This document shows positions 1 through 9,033 of a DNA stretch of 64,000 bases, piece after piece. The stretch comes from an uncultured Erysipelotrichaceae bacterium. Lineage in GTDB: Bacteria; Bacillota_I; Bacilli_A; RFN20; CAG-826. A model generated the notes under the pieces. That model saw only the letters and a program-made list of their open reading frames with translations. It did not search any database and was not told where the DNA came from. The position numbers and the translations under genes were made by a program. The stretch's first letter is position 1; every line of letters begins with the position of its first letter. The DNA lies in contig CADBXE010000006.1 of assembly GCA_902798595.1 (NCBI GenBank), positions 1 to 64,000 on the forward strand, read 5' to 3'.

Positions 1-228
1 ATTAACAATAGACCTAGGAAATGTAACAACTGGATATCTCCATCAACATTGATGTCTAAAGCTATCTCAGAGTGTTGCACTTAAGATTACAATTTACTGA
101 CTATATGTTATAAAGGTTGCGTATATACGTGCATTTGCACATGATAAACAGCCACAAAAAATATAATAATCCTATTTTAATAAGCTTAATCATGTGAGAA
201 TATATGACATAGAGAGAGGTTTTTTAAA

Positions 229-1395
229 ATGAAAAAACAAGCATTATTATTTGTATTGCTCGGTTCTTTAGTTTTAACAGGTTGTGGTAATCATACCTCA
301 TCTAAAGATGAAGGTCCAAAGGCAGACTTCGATTTAGGTGAAAAAGAATTCCACACTGATCTAATGGATAGCTATCTTAAAGATGATTGGAAGAATATTA
401 AAGAATACGTTCCAGTTGTTAGCGCTGACAACCCAACAGGAGATGACAAAGCCAAACTCCTTGGTGACGTTTCTAAGCCAGAAGCTATCAAATTAGAATT
501 CAAAGAAGCCGCTGAAGCTGAAGAATACGTTGTTCAAATTGCTAAGACAATTGACTTCGCTAACGCAAAAGAAGTGACTGTCAAAGAAAAGTCCTATGAC
601 TTCTACAATTCTGAAATCAACCAACAATACTACTACAGAGCTGCTGCTAGCAAAGAAGCGTTAGAAGCCGCTAAAATCTACACATTCAAAGTGAAAGATG
701 AAGCTCCACGTAACATCAGAGTGGATGGCGTCATTAACTTCCGTGACTGTGGTGGTTGGAAAACATCCTTAGTGGAAAACGGCCGTGTTAAACAAGGCTT
801 ATACTATAGATGTGCTCAATTCGACAATGGTGGTAGAGCCAATATTACCGATGAAGGCAAAGCCACAATTAAAGAATTAGGTATCAAAGTCGATATCGAT
901 ATGAGAGATAGACCTCCAGCAAATTCTCCAGCTTCTTCTGAAGGTTGGGACGTTGAACTCTTAAACGGCGCTGTTGCTTCTGGTACAGAAAACATCCGTT
1001 GGGAAGGCCAAAACGCTTCCGGTAGTGATAAGAAGATTGCTAAAACATATAAAAAGATCTTCGAAGCTATCGCTGTTGCTGATGAAAAGCCAATCGCCTT
1101 ACACTGCACCCATGGTGCTGACCGTACAGGCATTGTCTCCTTCTTCTTATTAGCGTTATGCGGTGTCAGTGTTGATGACTGTGGTAGAGACTACTCCTTA
1201 ACCAGATTCGCTGGTGAAAGAAAAGTCTGGCACGAAGATGAATTTGACAACTGGGTTAACAAAACCAACGCTTTAGAAGGCGCAACATTTGCAGACAAAA
1301 TGTTCAAACACATGAACGAAGATTTCGAAATTGAAGCCGATACACTCGAAACAATTAGAGAAAAATTCGTTCCTGGTTATACAAGAGCTGCCTAA
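229..1395 (+). CDS. Lipoprotein tyrosine phosphatase-like protein (Y_phosphatase3 type)
   Basis: A 388-residue protein with a lipoprotein signal (hydrophobic run ending in L-T-G-C, Cys19), so it is probably anchored on the outer face of the membrane. Residues of about 90-165 form a beta-rich region that may be a fibronectin-like module. The C-terminal half matches the Y_phosphatase3 tyrosine/serine phosphatase family: an N-F-R-D-C-G-G motif, a Y-Y-R-C segment, and the phosphate-binding loop H-C-T-H-G-A-D-R-T-G with Cys293 as nucleophile and Arg299 (CX5R). The start is supported by AGAGAGAGG at 211-219, and a TATAAT lies at 162-167. A terminator follows, so it looks monocistronic. The substrate is unknown; surface phosphopeptides or phosphoinositide-like compounds are possible (inference). 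Confidence 0.85.
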   Translation: MKKQALLFVLLGSLVLTGCGNHTSSKDEGPKADFDLGEKEFHTDLMDSYLKDDWKNIKEYVPVVSADNPTGDDKAKLLGDVSKPEAIKLEFKEAAEAEEYVVQIAKTIDFANAKEVTVKEKSYDFYNSEINQQYYYRAAASKEALEAAKIYTFKVKDEAPRNIRVDGVINFRDCGGWKTSLVENGRVKQGLYYRCAQFDNGGRANITDEGKATIKELGIKVDIDMRDRPPANSPASSEGWDVELLNGAVASGTENIRWEGQNASGSDKKIAKTYKKIFEAIAVADEKPIALHCTHGADRTGIVSFFLLALCGVSVDDCGRDYSLTRFAGERKVWHEDEFDNWVNKTNALEGATFADKMFKHMNEDFEIEADTLETIREKFVPGYTRAA

Positions 1396-1418
1396 TTAGC
1401 GCGAATAATTAAAAAAAT

Positions 1419-1451
1419 AAAACGACGTTCTTAACTGAATGTCGTTTTTTC
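1419..1451 (+). terminator. Rho-independent terminator after the phosphatase gene
   Basis: An inverted repeat (AAAACGACGTTC paired with GAATGTCGTTTT around a short loop) is followed by a T-run, 23 nt after the stop codon. Confidence 0.85.
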
Positions 1452-1555
1452 TTGTCTATTTCAATCAAAAAATAGGCAAAAATGCTATTAGGCAATATAT
1501 TCAACTTTTTAAGGTTGGCTAATTTTTCACTCATATCATTAAATAATCCATTTTT

Positions 1556-1572
1556 TATACACTATGTGTATA
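1556..1572. promoter_or_regulatory. 17-bp inverted repeat upstream of the AraC gene, possible operator
   Basis: TATACAC-tat-GTGTATA is a perfect 7-bp inverted repeat. The 294-bp gap 1396-1689 also holds the phosphatase terminator, two TGCGCAA words (near 1582 and 1631) and a weak promoter candidate, TTGTGG 1618-1623, 17 bp, TAATAT 1641-1646. Autoregulation by the AraC protein is a guess. Confidence 0.35.
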
Positions 1573-1689
1573 TTTAAAATTGCGCAACATTATGCCCCAA
1601 GATTTAGCAAAATTGTGTTGTGGATAAATATGCGCAATGATAATATGAAGTAGCCAAATAACTAAGTTATTGAAGGCAGGAGAAAGTAT

Positions 1690-2664
1690 TTGACGATGAA
1701 ACAGTTAGACGTTGAATTAATTCGTTACGAAAAACTCAAACATGTTAAATTTTTAGTCAACCGCATCCAATTTAGAAAAGAACATATCCACAACGAATTT
1801 GAGATCTTCATTGTTCTCAGAGGTAGTGGTATCGCTAAAATCAAAAATAAGTCCTATAACCTTAAAACAGGGGACGCTTATTTAATCAACTCTGGTGAAG
1901 TGCATTCCTATATGCGTGACCCATTATATTCTTTAGATATGGAGAATATGGATGATGCGCCTTTATTCTTATTCGCGCAGATTTCCAATCACTGCTTAAG
2001 AGAATACTTCCCACAAATCAGAACTACAGTTTTTAATTCATGCAATTTAAGAGACTATTTAAACGAAGATGAATTAAAATCTTTGATTTTGCTTTTAGTG
2101 AATTCTGCAAAAGCTTATTTCGTTGAAGAACCTTTATATCAATTAAATATTCTTTCTAATATCGCTAAAGTTTTAACAACTTGTTATAAGAAAGTGCCAT
2201 ACGAAATTATCTCTGAAGCACAAAAGACAAACTTAAAGCAAAAGAACTTAAGAGTGGAACGTATTATCTCTTATATCGACGCGAACTTTGAAACACAAAT
2301 TCGTTTACAAGATCTCGCTGAGCAAGAGAATTTATCACCAACTCACTTCTCACATTTATTCACATCATTATTCGGTGTGACATTCCAAAACTATGTCAAC
2401 ATTAAGAGAATGGAACAATGTATCCGTTTAATGCCTAATAAAGAAAAGACGTTGTTAGAAATCTCTTATGAATCAGGTTTCTCTGATCCTAAATATATGA
2501 ACAGAATGTTCATTAAGCACTTTGGCTATACACCAAAGGAATACCGTAAGAGATTAGGCATGGAGCAAAAAGAGATTAGTCAAATCACTCGTGAATTTGA
2601 GAGCATCTATTCCATTGCTGAATCTGTTCAAGCTTTAACGGATTTCGAGCAACAGCTTAAATAA
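1690..2664 (+). CDS. AraC-family transcriptional regulator
   Basis: A 324-residue protein with an N-terminal cupin-type sensor domain (about 20-110; H-N-E-F-E-I-F and G-D-A-Y-L-I-N-S-G-E-V-H are typical AraC_binding motifs) and a C-terminal double helix-turn-helix (about 190-290; D-L-A-E...L-S-P-T-H-F-S-H-L-F and E-I-S-Y-E-S-G-F-S-D). The TTG start at 1690 is preferred because AGGAGA at 1678-1683 sits 6 nt away; ATG at 1696 would be 12 nt away. The next gene downstream is a GH3 glycosidase, so it probably senses a carbohydrate and controls that locus, as is common for this family (inference). Confidence 0.9.
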   Translation: MTMKQLDVELIRYEKLKHVKFLVNRIQFRKEHIHNEFEIFIVLRGSGIAKIKNKSYNLKTGDAYLINSGEVHSYMRDPLYSLDMENMDDAPLFLFAQISNHCLREYFPQIRTTVFNSCNLRDYLNEDELKSLILLLVNSAKAYFVEEPLYQLNILSNIAKVLTTCYKKVPYEIISEAQKTNLKQKNLRVERIISYIDANFETQIRLQDLAEQENLSPTHFSHLFTSLFGVTFQNYVNIKRMEQCIRLMPNKEKTLLEISYESGFSDPKYMNRMFIKHFGYTPKEYRKRLGMEQKEISQITREFESIYSIAESVQALTDFEQQLK

Positions 2665-2677
2665 CAAGCAAATGTTC

Positions 2678-2704
2678 AACATCGGGCAACCGATGTTTTT
2701 TATT
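2678..2704 (+). terminator. Terminator after the AraC gene
   Basis: AACATCGG-gcaa-CCGATGTT forms a perfect 8-bp stem followed by a T-run. Confidence 0.9.
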
Positions 2705-2728
2705 GTTCTATTATAGATAGCACTCACA

Positions 2729-2763
2729 CATGTATACATGCCTATATCGCATGAAAGTCATGC
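2729..2763. promoter_or_regulatory. Two palindromes upstream of the glycosidase promoter, possible AraC operator
   Basis: CATGTATACATG (2729-2740) is a 12-bp perfect palindrome and GCATG-aaagt-CATGC (2749-2763) is an inverted repeat. They lie about 70-100 bp upstream of the -35 of the GH3 gene, a usual place for an activator site. Confidence 0.4.
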
Positions 2764-2831
2764 GCCTGTGTGGGCGAAATATAGTTAAATAAAAGAGGAA
2801 AAAAAGCACAAATAATTCAATTGAAATATTT

Positions 2832-2860
2832 TTGCTCATTTTTATACGCGCGAATATAAT
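2832..2860 (+). promoter_or_regulatory. Sigma-A-type promoter of the GH3 glycosidase gene
   Basis: TTGCTC (2832-2837), a 17-bp spacer and a perfect TATAAT (2855-2860). AAAGGAAA precedes the ATG at 2881. Confidence 0.7.
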
Positions 2861-2880
2861 GCGCAAGAAAGGAAAAGCTT

Positions 2881-5800
2881 ATGGCAAAACCAAAATTATG
2901 GTTAGGTCTATCCACCGTTGGTATTGTTCTCACCTCACTATTTTTAGCTGGTCGTGATTTAGCGACAGTTAACGCAGGTCTTATCAACGACCAGTTAGGT
3001 CTATCCACACAAAGAATTGGCACCATTGACAGTGCTGAAGTCGAAGGTTCTGCTTACAAAGACGCTAAGGGTTCATTATCAGATGAAGGCTGGTATGAAA
3101 TGATCGCTGACTCTTACAAATTCTGTGAAGAAGCAGTCGAACAAGGCTCAGTTCTTTTAAAGAATGAAAATAATGCTCTCCCATTAGGTAAAGAAGAAAG
3201 ACACGTTACTCTTCTCGGTCAAGGTAGTAAGAACTTATTCATGCGTTCTGGTGCTGGCGGTGCCGCGCCAAACCCAAACTTGAAGGTCACATTAGACAAA
3301 GCTTTCAAGAATAGTGGCTTCTTTATTAACAAAACAATCTTCGATAAGTACGCAAAACTTACCGGAAGACAAATGACAACTCCAAGTACAAAAGTTGAAG
3401 CTGATTATAAAGCCAGCCTTTATGATCAAGATGTCATTGATTCATTTAAGGATTATAGCGATGCAGCGATTATCACATTCGTTCGTATCGGTACAGAAGA
3501 CTCTGACCCACCAGCAAAACAATTAGATATCAAAGATGATGAAATCAAAGTCTTGGAATTAGCTATGGCTCAAAAGAAGGCTGGTGTCTTTAAGAAAATC
3601 ATCGTTCTTATCAACTCCCCAATGCCAATGTCCATGGACTGGGTCAATAATCCAGATTACGGTATTGATGCATGTGTCTATGTTGGTGTTCCAGGCTACT
3701 ATGGCGCTGGTGGTATTCCACACGTCTTAGCTGGTGAAAAACCACGTACTGAATATGATCCAGGCGAAAAGAAGATGGTTCCTCAAACCAGACCAGATGG
3801 CTCCATAGTTATGGAAGTCGTTAACCCATCTGGTCACTTAGTTGATACATTTGCCTCTAACGCCTCTTCTTCTGCGGCTTATCAAAACTTTGGTAACAAT
3901 AGTGTTGTTGTTTACAAAGAAGGTGTCTACGTCGGTTATAAATATTACGAAACCAGATATGAAGACGCTGTCTTAGGCCAAGGCAACGCTACCGGTGGTA
4001 AAGGTTGCTCCATGAAGGAAGCTAACTGGGACTACGCTACTGAAATGGGTTACCCATTCGGTTATGGTCTCTCCTATGGTAACTTTGAACAAAAGATTAC
4101 TGAATTAAAGTACAACGCCTCTGACGATACAATTACCGCTACTGTGGATGTTGAAAACAAAGGCGACATGAATGGTAAAGCTTCCGTTCAGCTTTATGTC
4201 CAACAACCATATACCCAATTCGATAAAGATAATGGTTTAGGTAGACCATCAATCGCCTTAATGGGCTATAACAAGATTGATGTTCCAGCAAAACAATCTC
4301 GTACAGCAACAGTCACATTTGATCGTTACTTCTTAGCGACATATGACTATAAAGTGAACAAACAATACATCTTAGAAAGTGGTGATTACTACTTTGCAGT
4401 TGGTAATGGCGCTCACGAAGCATTAAATAACATCATCTCTGTTGCTCACCCAGATAAAGCTAATGACTTAGTCGACCATAACGGCCAAGCCTATGTTGGC
4501 AAATCCGCAGCAGTTAAGAAATTAACTATTGCTGACGATAGTTCAACATTCAATGCATATAAGAATTCTCACTATAATGAAAATTATCCAGTTGAAAACC
4601 AATTCGATGATGCAGATTACAACTATTTAGCTAAAAAGAATAACAAATCACAAATCACTTACTTAGACAGAACAGACTGGGAAGGCACATGGCCAAGCAG
4701 CACCACAACAAGTCCTGCTTCCAGTGGTGACCTTAACATGTCTCAATACTATTCCAAACCAGCTGATGCTCCATCCTATAAGAATACTTCTGGCGAAGAA
4801 TACAGTGTTCCATTCATTCTCAACGATGAAGAAGTGACAGTGACATTCAATGATATGGCTAAAGTGCCACTTGAAGGCGAAATTACAGAAGGTAAATTTG
4901 CTGGTATGAAGGGTGAAGATGTTTGGGAAAGATTCGTTAAACAAATGAGTTTAGATGACCTTATTATCTCCATGACCGATAACCGTGGTATCTTAGACGT
5001 TAAGAAAGTTCAAAAGAAAGGTAACTCCGTTGCTGAAGGTCCAGAAGGCCTCCTCTCCCATTACCAATATGGTGATAAGAGATGGGCAACCGGTTTCCCA
5101 ACTGGTCCAACATACACAGGTACATGGGATCACTCTATGCAAGCCAAGTTCGGTGCATTCTATGGTGAAGACGCCCTCTTCTGTGGTGTCGCTGCTGTTA
5201 ACGCTTCTGGTGCTAACATTCACCGTACAGCTTACACATCCCGTGCTTCTGAATATATGTCAGAAGATGGTATCTTAAATTACAACACTGCCGCTAACAT
5301 TATTGGTGCTGCAAGAAAGAAAGGCTTAGTTATGAACATTAAGCACTGCTTCTTGAACAACCAAGAAAGTGGTAGAAAAGGCGTTCAAACATATTGTAAC
5401 GAACAAGCTATTAGAGAAATCTATTTAAGACCATTCGAAGGTGCTTTAACAAAAGGCCGTGGTATGGGTATCATGACATCCTATAACAGAATTGGTGCTA
5501 GATACGCAGCCTGCCATGCTCCATTAATGCAAAACGTTATGAGAGGTGAATGGCAATACAAAGGCTTAATCATCGACGATGCTTATGCCGATCGTGATGG
5601 TAATACATCAAAATATTCCAATGGTCCTGCTATGTTACATAGTGGTACAGACTTATTCTGTTTAGACGGCGCTCGTGGTAGCCAAATCAAAGAATACATC
5701 GAAAAGAACGACGATGGTTATCTCTTGAAAGACTTACAACGCGCTAACAAATACGTTATGTACGCTATTTCCAGATCTTGGATGGGTGGCGTTTCCAGCG

Positions 5801-5952
5801 GTGACGTTGGTAAAGCTCCATGGTGGAAGATCACCATTGATGCCCTAACAATTAGTGCTGGTGTTGCGACTGTTGCTCTCTTTGGTATGTATGTCTTCAC
5901 TGAAATCGTTACCAAGAAGAAAAACGCTGCACCTGCAGAAGCGGCAGAATAG
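2881..5952 (+). CDS. Membrane-anchored glycoside hydrolase family 3 beta-glycosidase, permuted domains
   Basis: A 1023-residue GH3 enzyme that removes terminal sugars from beta-linked oligosaccharides or glycosides. Domains occur in inverted order: N-terminal membrane segment (about 7-24), the GH3 C-terminal-type domain (about 85-400), a fibronectin-III-like module (about 405-520), a linker, then the GH3 catalytic barrel (about 680-960) with S-E-Y-M-S-E-D, I-K-H-C-F-L-N-N-Q-E and G-L-I-I-D-D-A. Asp900 is the expected nucleophile; the usual SDW context is DDA here. A second membrane segment (about 985-1008) and a Lys-rich tail end the protein. The inverted domain order is known in some GH3 enzymes, but anchoring at both ends is unusual. 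The gene shares a transcript with the next membrane gene (12-bp gap). Confidence 0.9.
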   Translation: MAKPKLWLGLSTVGIVLTSLFLAGRDLATVNAGLINDQLGLSTQRIGTIDSAEVEGSAYKDAKGSLSDEGWYEMIADSYKFCEEAVEQGSVLLKNENNALPLGKEERHVTLLGQGSKNLFMRSGAGGAAPNPNLKVTLDKAFKNSGFFINKTIFDKYAKLTGRQMTTPSTKVEADYKASLYDQDVIDSFKDYSDAAIITFVRIGTEDSDPPAKQLDIKDDEIKVLELAMAQKKAGVFKKIIVLINSPMPMSMDWVNNPDYGIDACVYVGVPGYYGAGGIPHVLAGEKPRTEYDPGEKKMVPQTRPDGSIVMEVVNPSGHLVDTFASNASSSAAYQNFGNNSVVVYKEGVYVGYKYYETRYEDAVLGQGNATGGKGCSMKEANWDYATEMGYPFGYGLSYGNFEQKITELKYNASDDTITATVDVENKGDMNGKASVQLYVQQPYTQFDKDNGLGRPSIALMGYNKIDVPAKQSRTATVTFDRYFLATYDYKVNKQYILESGDYYFAVGNGAHEALNNIISVAHPDKANDLVDHNGQAYVGKSAAVKKLTIADDSSTFNAYKNSHYNENYPVENQFDDADYNYLAKKNNKSQITYLDRTDWEGTWPSSTTTSPASSGDLNMSQYYSKPADAPSYKNTSGEEYSVPFILNDEEVTVTFNDMAKVPLEGEITEGKFAGMKGEDVWERFVKQMSLDDLIISMTDNRGILDVKKVQKKGNSVAEGPEGLLSHYQYGDKRWATGFPTGPTYTGTWDHSMQAKFGAFYGEDALFCGVAAVNASGANIHRTAYTSRASEYMSEDGILNYNTAANIIGAARKKGLVMNIKHCFLNNQESGRKGVQTYCNEQAIREIYLRPFEGALTKGRGMGIMTSYNRIGARYAACHAPLMQNVMRGEWQYKGLIIDDAYADRDGNTSKYSNGPAMLHSGTDLFCLDGARGSQIKEYIEKNDDGYLLKDLQRANKYVMYAISRSWMGGVSSGDVGKAPWWKITIDALTISAGVATVALFGMYVFTEIVTKKKNAAPAEAAE

Positions 5953-5964
5953 GAGGTAATTAAA

Positions 5965-7368
5965 ATGGAAAAGATTTTCAATCTTAAAAACAAAGCTGTT
6001 GGCTATTTCATTGTCGCGGCTGATGTCTTAATCGCTCTTATCTTAACTATCATCTATTTCGCAACATTCAAAAATGCGATGGCAACAAGTGCTGTCAACC
6101 CAGAAGTGCTCGGTATGTTCTTACTCGCTGGCGCTATCGTTGATATTGTTGTCTTAGTGTTACCACAATATAGATTCATTCATATCATTGCTATCGTGAT
6201 GTTTGCAATGGCGTTATTCAAAGAAGTGATGTTTATTCCAAACCTTATCGCTGACTATGTCAATAACGTCTTCTATCAAGGTGGTAACCTTGCAATCAAC
6301 GTATTCTATCTTGTTACTCTCCTTCTTATCATTGGTTCTGCTATTGCTGCAGGATTCATTGGTTTCTATAAGAGTGAAGAAGAAGCGAACGCTGATATGC
6401 CAATCGCCAAGGATAACGTTCCACATATCGTCAAAGTTAGCGTTGGTGGTGTCGTTGTCTTAGCCGCGGTATTAACAAGTACTCTCATCGCAGCAGATTT
6501 ACAAAGAAAAGCAAGTATCGCTGCCCCAGTCGAAGGTTTCAATCCAATTACTGAAGAAGTGAAAAAGATTGCCGATGAATATGTCTATGATTTCAAACCA
6601 GGTAAAGTGGTCCAAAAAGAACAAGATTCTTATGATTTCACAACTGATGTCAAGAATGTGACCACAAGCACCAAGAGAGACAACCACTATATGGTTTACT
6701 ACTTTGAAGGTTCTTACTCCGAAGGTTGGCAAGGTGACTACTCTGCTACATATGGTTACATCTGCTTATGGGATGATGGCATTTATGGTGGTAAAATCGG
6801 TAGCCAAAATATCAGAGGTTACTGGTTCAACTCTTCCAAAGCTGCCGCTGAAGGTGTTAAAGACTGCTTAAAGATGGTTTCTGACCCATCTATCAACGAT
6901 AAAATTAGTGATAAACCAACTGAAAAATATAACTCATTAATCGCTGAAGCTGTTCCAGGCTTCTATCAATACCAAGTATATGCTTACTTAAGAATGAGCT
7001 GGGGCGATGACCGTAGTATGATTCTCGGTGGTTATGAATATTCTCCAGAAGTCGCTATTGCTATCGATACTCAAAACGCTGAACTCGAAGCTATCAAGGG
7101 TGAAGAATTTGATATGAGTTCATGGGTTCCAACCCGTGTCTTGAAGAACTTAACATTCTCCTCAATCTTCAAACCAGTTGATGTTGCTTGGAGTGTGGAT
7201 AATGGTAAAGTTGCAATCGAATACGTTGATGACGATAAGAATAGAGGTATCAGCAGTATTACAGCAACCTTCAACGAAGCTGGTGAACAAAACGTGACAA
7301 TTAAATGGAACGGTTTTGAAGCGAGCGTTAAAGTTAACGTCGTTGAACCAGAAGAAGAAGCTGAATAA
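5965..7368 (+). CDS. Membrane protein with a large extracellular domain, partner of the GH3 enzyme
   Basis: I do not recognise the family. The 467-residue protein has four hydrophobic helices in its first ~140 residues, a fifth at about 155-175, and a ~290-residue soluble region rich in Tyr/Trp that should face outside. The C-terminus (about 400-460) resembles an Ig-like beta-sandwich. AGGAGGT at 5952-5958 begins on the last base of the GH3 stop codon and drives translation from ATG 5965, so the two are co-expressed. A role in glycan binding or in holding the glycosidase at the surface is inferred from context only. Confidence 0.7.
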   Translation: MEKIFNLKNKAVGYFIVAADVLIALILTIIYFATFKNAMATSAVNPEVLGMFLLAGAIVDIVVLVLPQYRFIHIIAIVMFAMALFKEVMFIPNLIADYVNNVFYQGGNLAINVFYLVTLLLIIGSAIAAGFIGFYKSEEEANADMPIAKDNVPHIVKVSVGGVVVLAAVLTSTLIAADLQRKASIAAPVEGFNPITEEVKKIADEYVYDFKPGKVVQKEQDSYDFTTDVKNVTTSTKRDNHYMVYYFEGSYSEGWQGDYSATYGYICLWDDGIYGGKIGSQNIRGYWFNSSKAAAEGVKDCLKMVSDPSINDKISDKPTEKYNSLIAEAVPGFYQYQVYAYLRMSWGDDRSMILGGYEYSPEVAIAIDTQNAELEAIKGEEFDMSSWVPTRVLKNLTFSSIFKPVDVAWSVDNGKVAIEYVDDDKNRGISSITATFNEAGEQNVTIKWNGFEASVKVNVVEPEEEAE

Positions 7369-7383
7369 TTAATCATTCAAAAT

Positions 7384-7417
7384 AGGGTGCTGTCCATCAG
7401 GATGGCATCCTTTTTGT
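7384..7417 (+). terminator. Terminator of the glycosidase operon
   Basis: GGGTGCTGTCC-atca-GGATGGCATCC followed by TTTTTGTTT. Confidence 0.9.
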
Positions 7418-7446
7418 TTGCAAAATAAATAGTTTATATATAAAAT
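7418..7446 (+). promoter_or_regulatory. Promoter of the tmRNA gene
   Basis: TTGCAA (7418-7423), 17 bp, TAAAAT (7441-7446); transcription would start about 4 nt before the mature 5' end. Confidence 0.65.
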
Positions 7447-7456
7447 AATCGCACAT

Positions 7457-7851
7457 GGGGTCGTATTGGTTTCGACCAGGAATGGTTAGGCTCTAACTGC
7501 AGTCGAGTGATGACGTTATCATCGAAACAAAAATAACTGACAACAGTTATATGAGAGCTCCTAGAGCTCAATCTCTCTGCTTAGCTTAATTTAGCTCCCG
7601 ACATAGGGTTCCGACGCAAGGCGCCGGGCAGAGCATCCCTCAAGGTTTTATCCTTTCACGCTTGAGTAGGGTGTCATACCAAAAGGATAGGTGTCTAGAG
7701 TCGATAAGTTACTAGCGCCGAAACTCGGTTTATCTCGCACGTCCTAGTGAGTCGATATACGAAAACGTGTTAAATCTTAATATCGTCTAAACTGTAGACG
7801 TTATTGAAGAGCCTTCTTGGGACAGGAGTTCAATTCTCCTCGGCTCCACCA
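7457..7851 (+). ncRNA. ssrA: Transfer-messenger RNA (tmRNA)
   Basis: The 5' end GGGGTCG...TTTCGAC and the 3' end with T-loop GTTCAATTC and CGGCTCC-ACCA are the two halves of the tRNA-like domain. GGGGTCG pairs with CGGCTCC in a 7-bp acceptor stem with two G-U wobbles, and CCA is encoded. The length of 395 nt suits a one-piece bacterial tmRNA. It rescues stalled ribosomes and adds a degradation tag. The GH3 operon terminator and a promoter precede it. Confidence 0.96.
7539..7589 (+). other. tmRNA tag reading frame
   Basis: By position relative to the conserved ATAACT-G...AACAGT region (as in Bacillus tmRNA), the resume codon is probably GAC 7539-7541. The frame gives DNSYMRAPRAQSLCLA and stops at TAA 7587-7589. 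The frame is inferred from alignment by eye; the ending -CLA differs from the common -LAA. Confidence 0.6.
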
Positions 7852-7911
7852 AAACGCATAATCAGTCATCGCTATGATGACTTTTTATTTTTTATAGAGT
7901 ATTCTTTTGAT

Positions 7912-9033
7912 ATGAGCAAAATGTCTTCCTTATTTAGAACAAGGAAAAAGAAAATATATTGTCTTGATGATGATTTATTTTATTTAGCAATGAAAGAGAA
8001 TTGCTCGTTTCATTATAAGCATAATAAGGATTATAAAACCCTCTTAGATAGAATGCATTTTTCTCCAGAAGACATTAATTCTTACGAGGATTTAGAAAAG
8101 ATTCCTCCTTTACCAACTTTATATTTCAAACACCATAATCTTTTATCTTTAAAGAGTAACCGCTATTGGGTTAAAGCCACCTCAAGTGGCACAAGTGGAA
8201 AGAATGTTTCCTTAATTGGTCTCACCTTTACTGATTTATTAAGAGGTTGGGATATGGTGAGAAGAGTGTTTTCTTACCATCATTTATGGTCTTTGAGGCC
8301 CCATCGATATATCGTTTTTGGTTATGAACCACATAAGGGTAATGATAAAGCGATTGCTAAAACCGCTCATGGATTTACTTTCCTTTCTCCCGCTTTAAGC
8401 AAGGACTATGCGATTAGATGGACTAAAGATGGCTACAAAGTTGATTTAGATAATTTAGAAAAGAAATTTATTAAGTATTCCAAAGGCAAAACGCCAATTA
8501 GAACATTAGGTTTCCCTGCTTATACATATTTCCTTTTAGAACAAATGAAAGCTAAGGGCATTAAATTAAAACTGCCTAAAGGATCAGTCATATCCTTAGG
8601 TGGTGGTTGGAAGTCCTTTTATAAAGAAAAAGTTGATAAGCAAGTCTTCTATGATTTAGCGTATGAAGTTTTAGGCGTTGATGATAAGCACATTTTTGAA
8701 TTCTTTGGAGCGGTGGAACATCCGATTCTATATACCGATTGCCGTTATCATCATTTCCATATCCCTAACTACGCAAGAGTCATTATTCGTGATGTTGAAA
8801 CGCTTAAACCTTTAAAACCAGGACAAGTGGGTTTAATCAATCTATTGACCCCTATGAGTGTAGGGACACCAATTCTATCAGTTATGACTGATGACTTAGG
8901 CATCCTTCATGAAGAAATATGTCCATGTGGGGAAAAGAGCGTGTATTTAGAAATACTAGGTAGAAGTGGCGTTGAAGATATTAAGACATGCGCTGCGGGG
9001 GCGGAAGAGCTCTTAAAAGGAGATAAATCATGA
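7912..9033 (+). CDS. LuxE-type acyl-protein synthetase
   Basis: A 373-residue member of the LuxE/acyl-protein synthetase family of the adenylate-forming superfamily, which activates a fatty acid with ATP and passes the acyl group to a reductase. The ATP-loop motif A-T-S-S-G-T-S-G-K is present, with F-F-G-A-V-E-H-P and a C-terminal C-P-C-G pair. The frame opens further upstream inside the tmRNA, so I start at ATG 7912, where TATTCT (7900-7905) lies 6 nt ahead and no ribosome binding site is seen (leaderless pattern). The gene overlaps the LuxC-type gene by ATGA. No luciferase genes are nearby, so a role in making fatty aldehydes or modified lipids is likely (inference). Confidence 0.85.
   Translation: MSKMSSLFRTRKKKIYCLDDDLFYLAMKENCSFHYKHNKDYKTLLDRMHFSPEDINSYEDLEKIPPLPTLYFKHHNLLSLKSNRYWVKATSSGTSGKNVSLIGLTFTDLLRGWDMVRRVFSYHHLWSLRPHRYIVFGYEPHKGNDKAIAKTAHGFTFLSPALSKDYAIRWTKDGYKVDLDNLEKKFIKYSKGKTPIRTLGFPAYTYFLLEQMKAKGIKLKLPKGSVISLGGGWKSFYKEKVDKQVFYDLAYEVLGVDDKHIFEFFGAVEHPILYTDCRYHHFHIPNYARVIIRDVETLKPLKPGQVGLINLLTPMSVGTPILSVMTDDLGILHEEICPCGEKSVYLEILGRSGVEDIKTCAAGAEELLKGDKS

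Noticed and set aside
7804-7911. An upstream extension of the LuxE-type gene that would begin inside the tmRNA
   Set aside because: It overlaps the tRNA-like 3' end of ssrA, lacks family similarity, and a -10 element sits 6 nt before ATG 7912.
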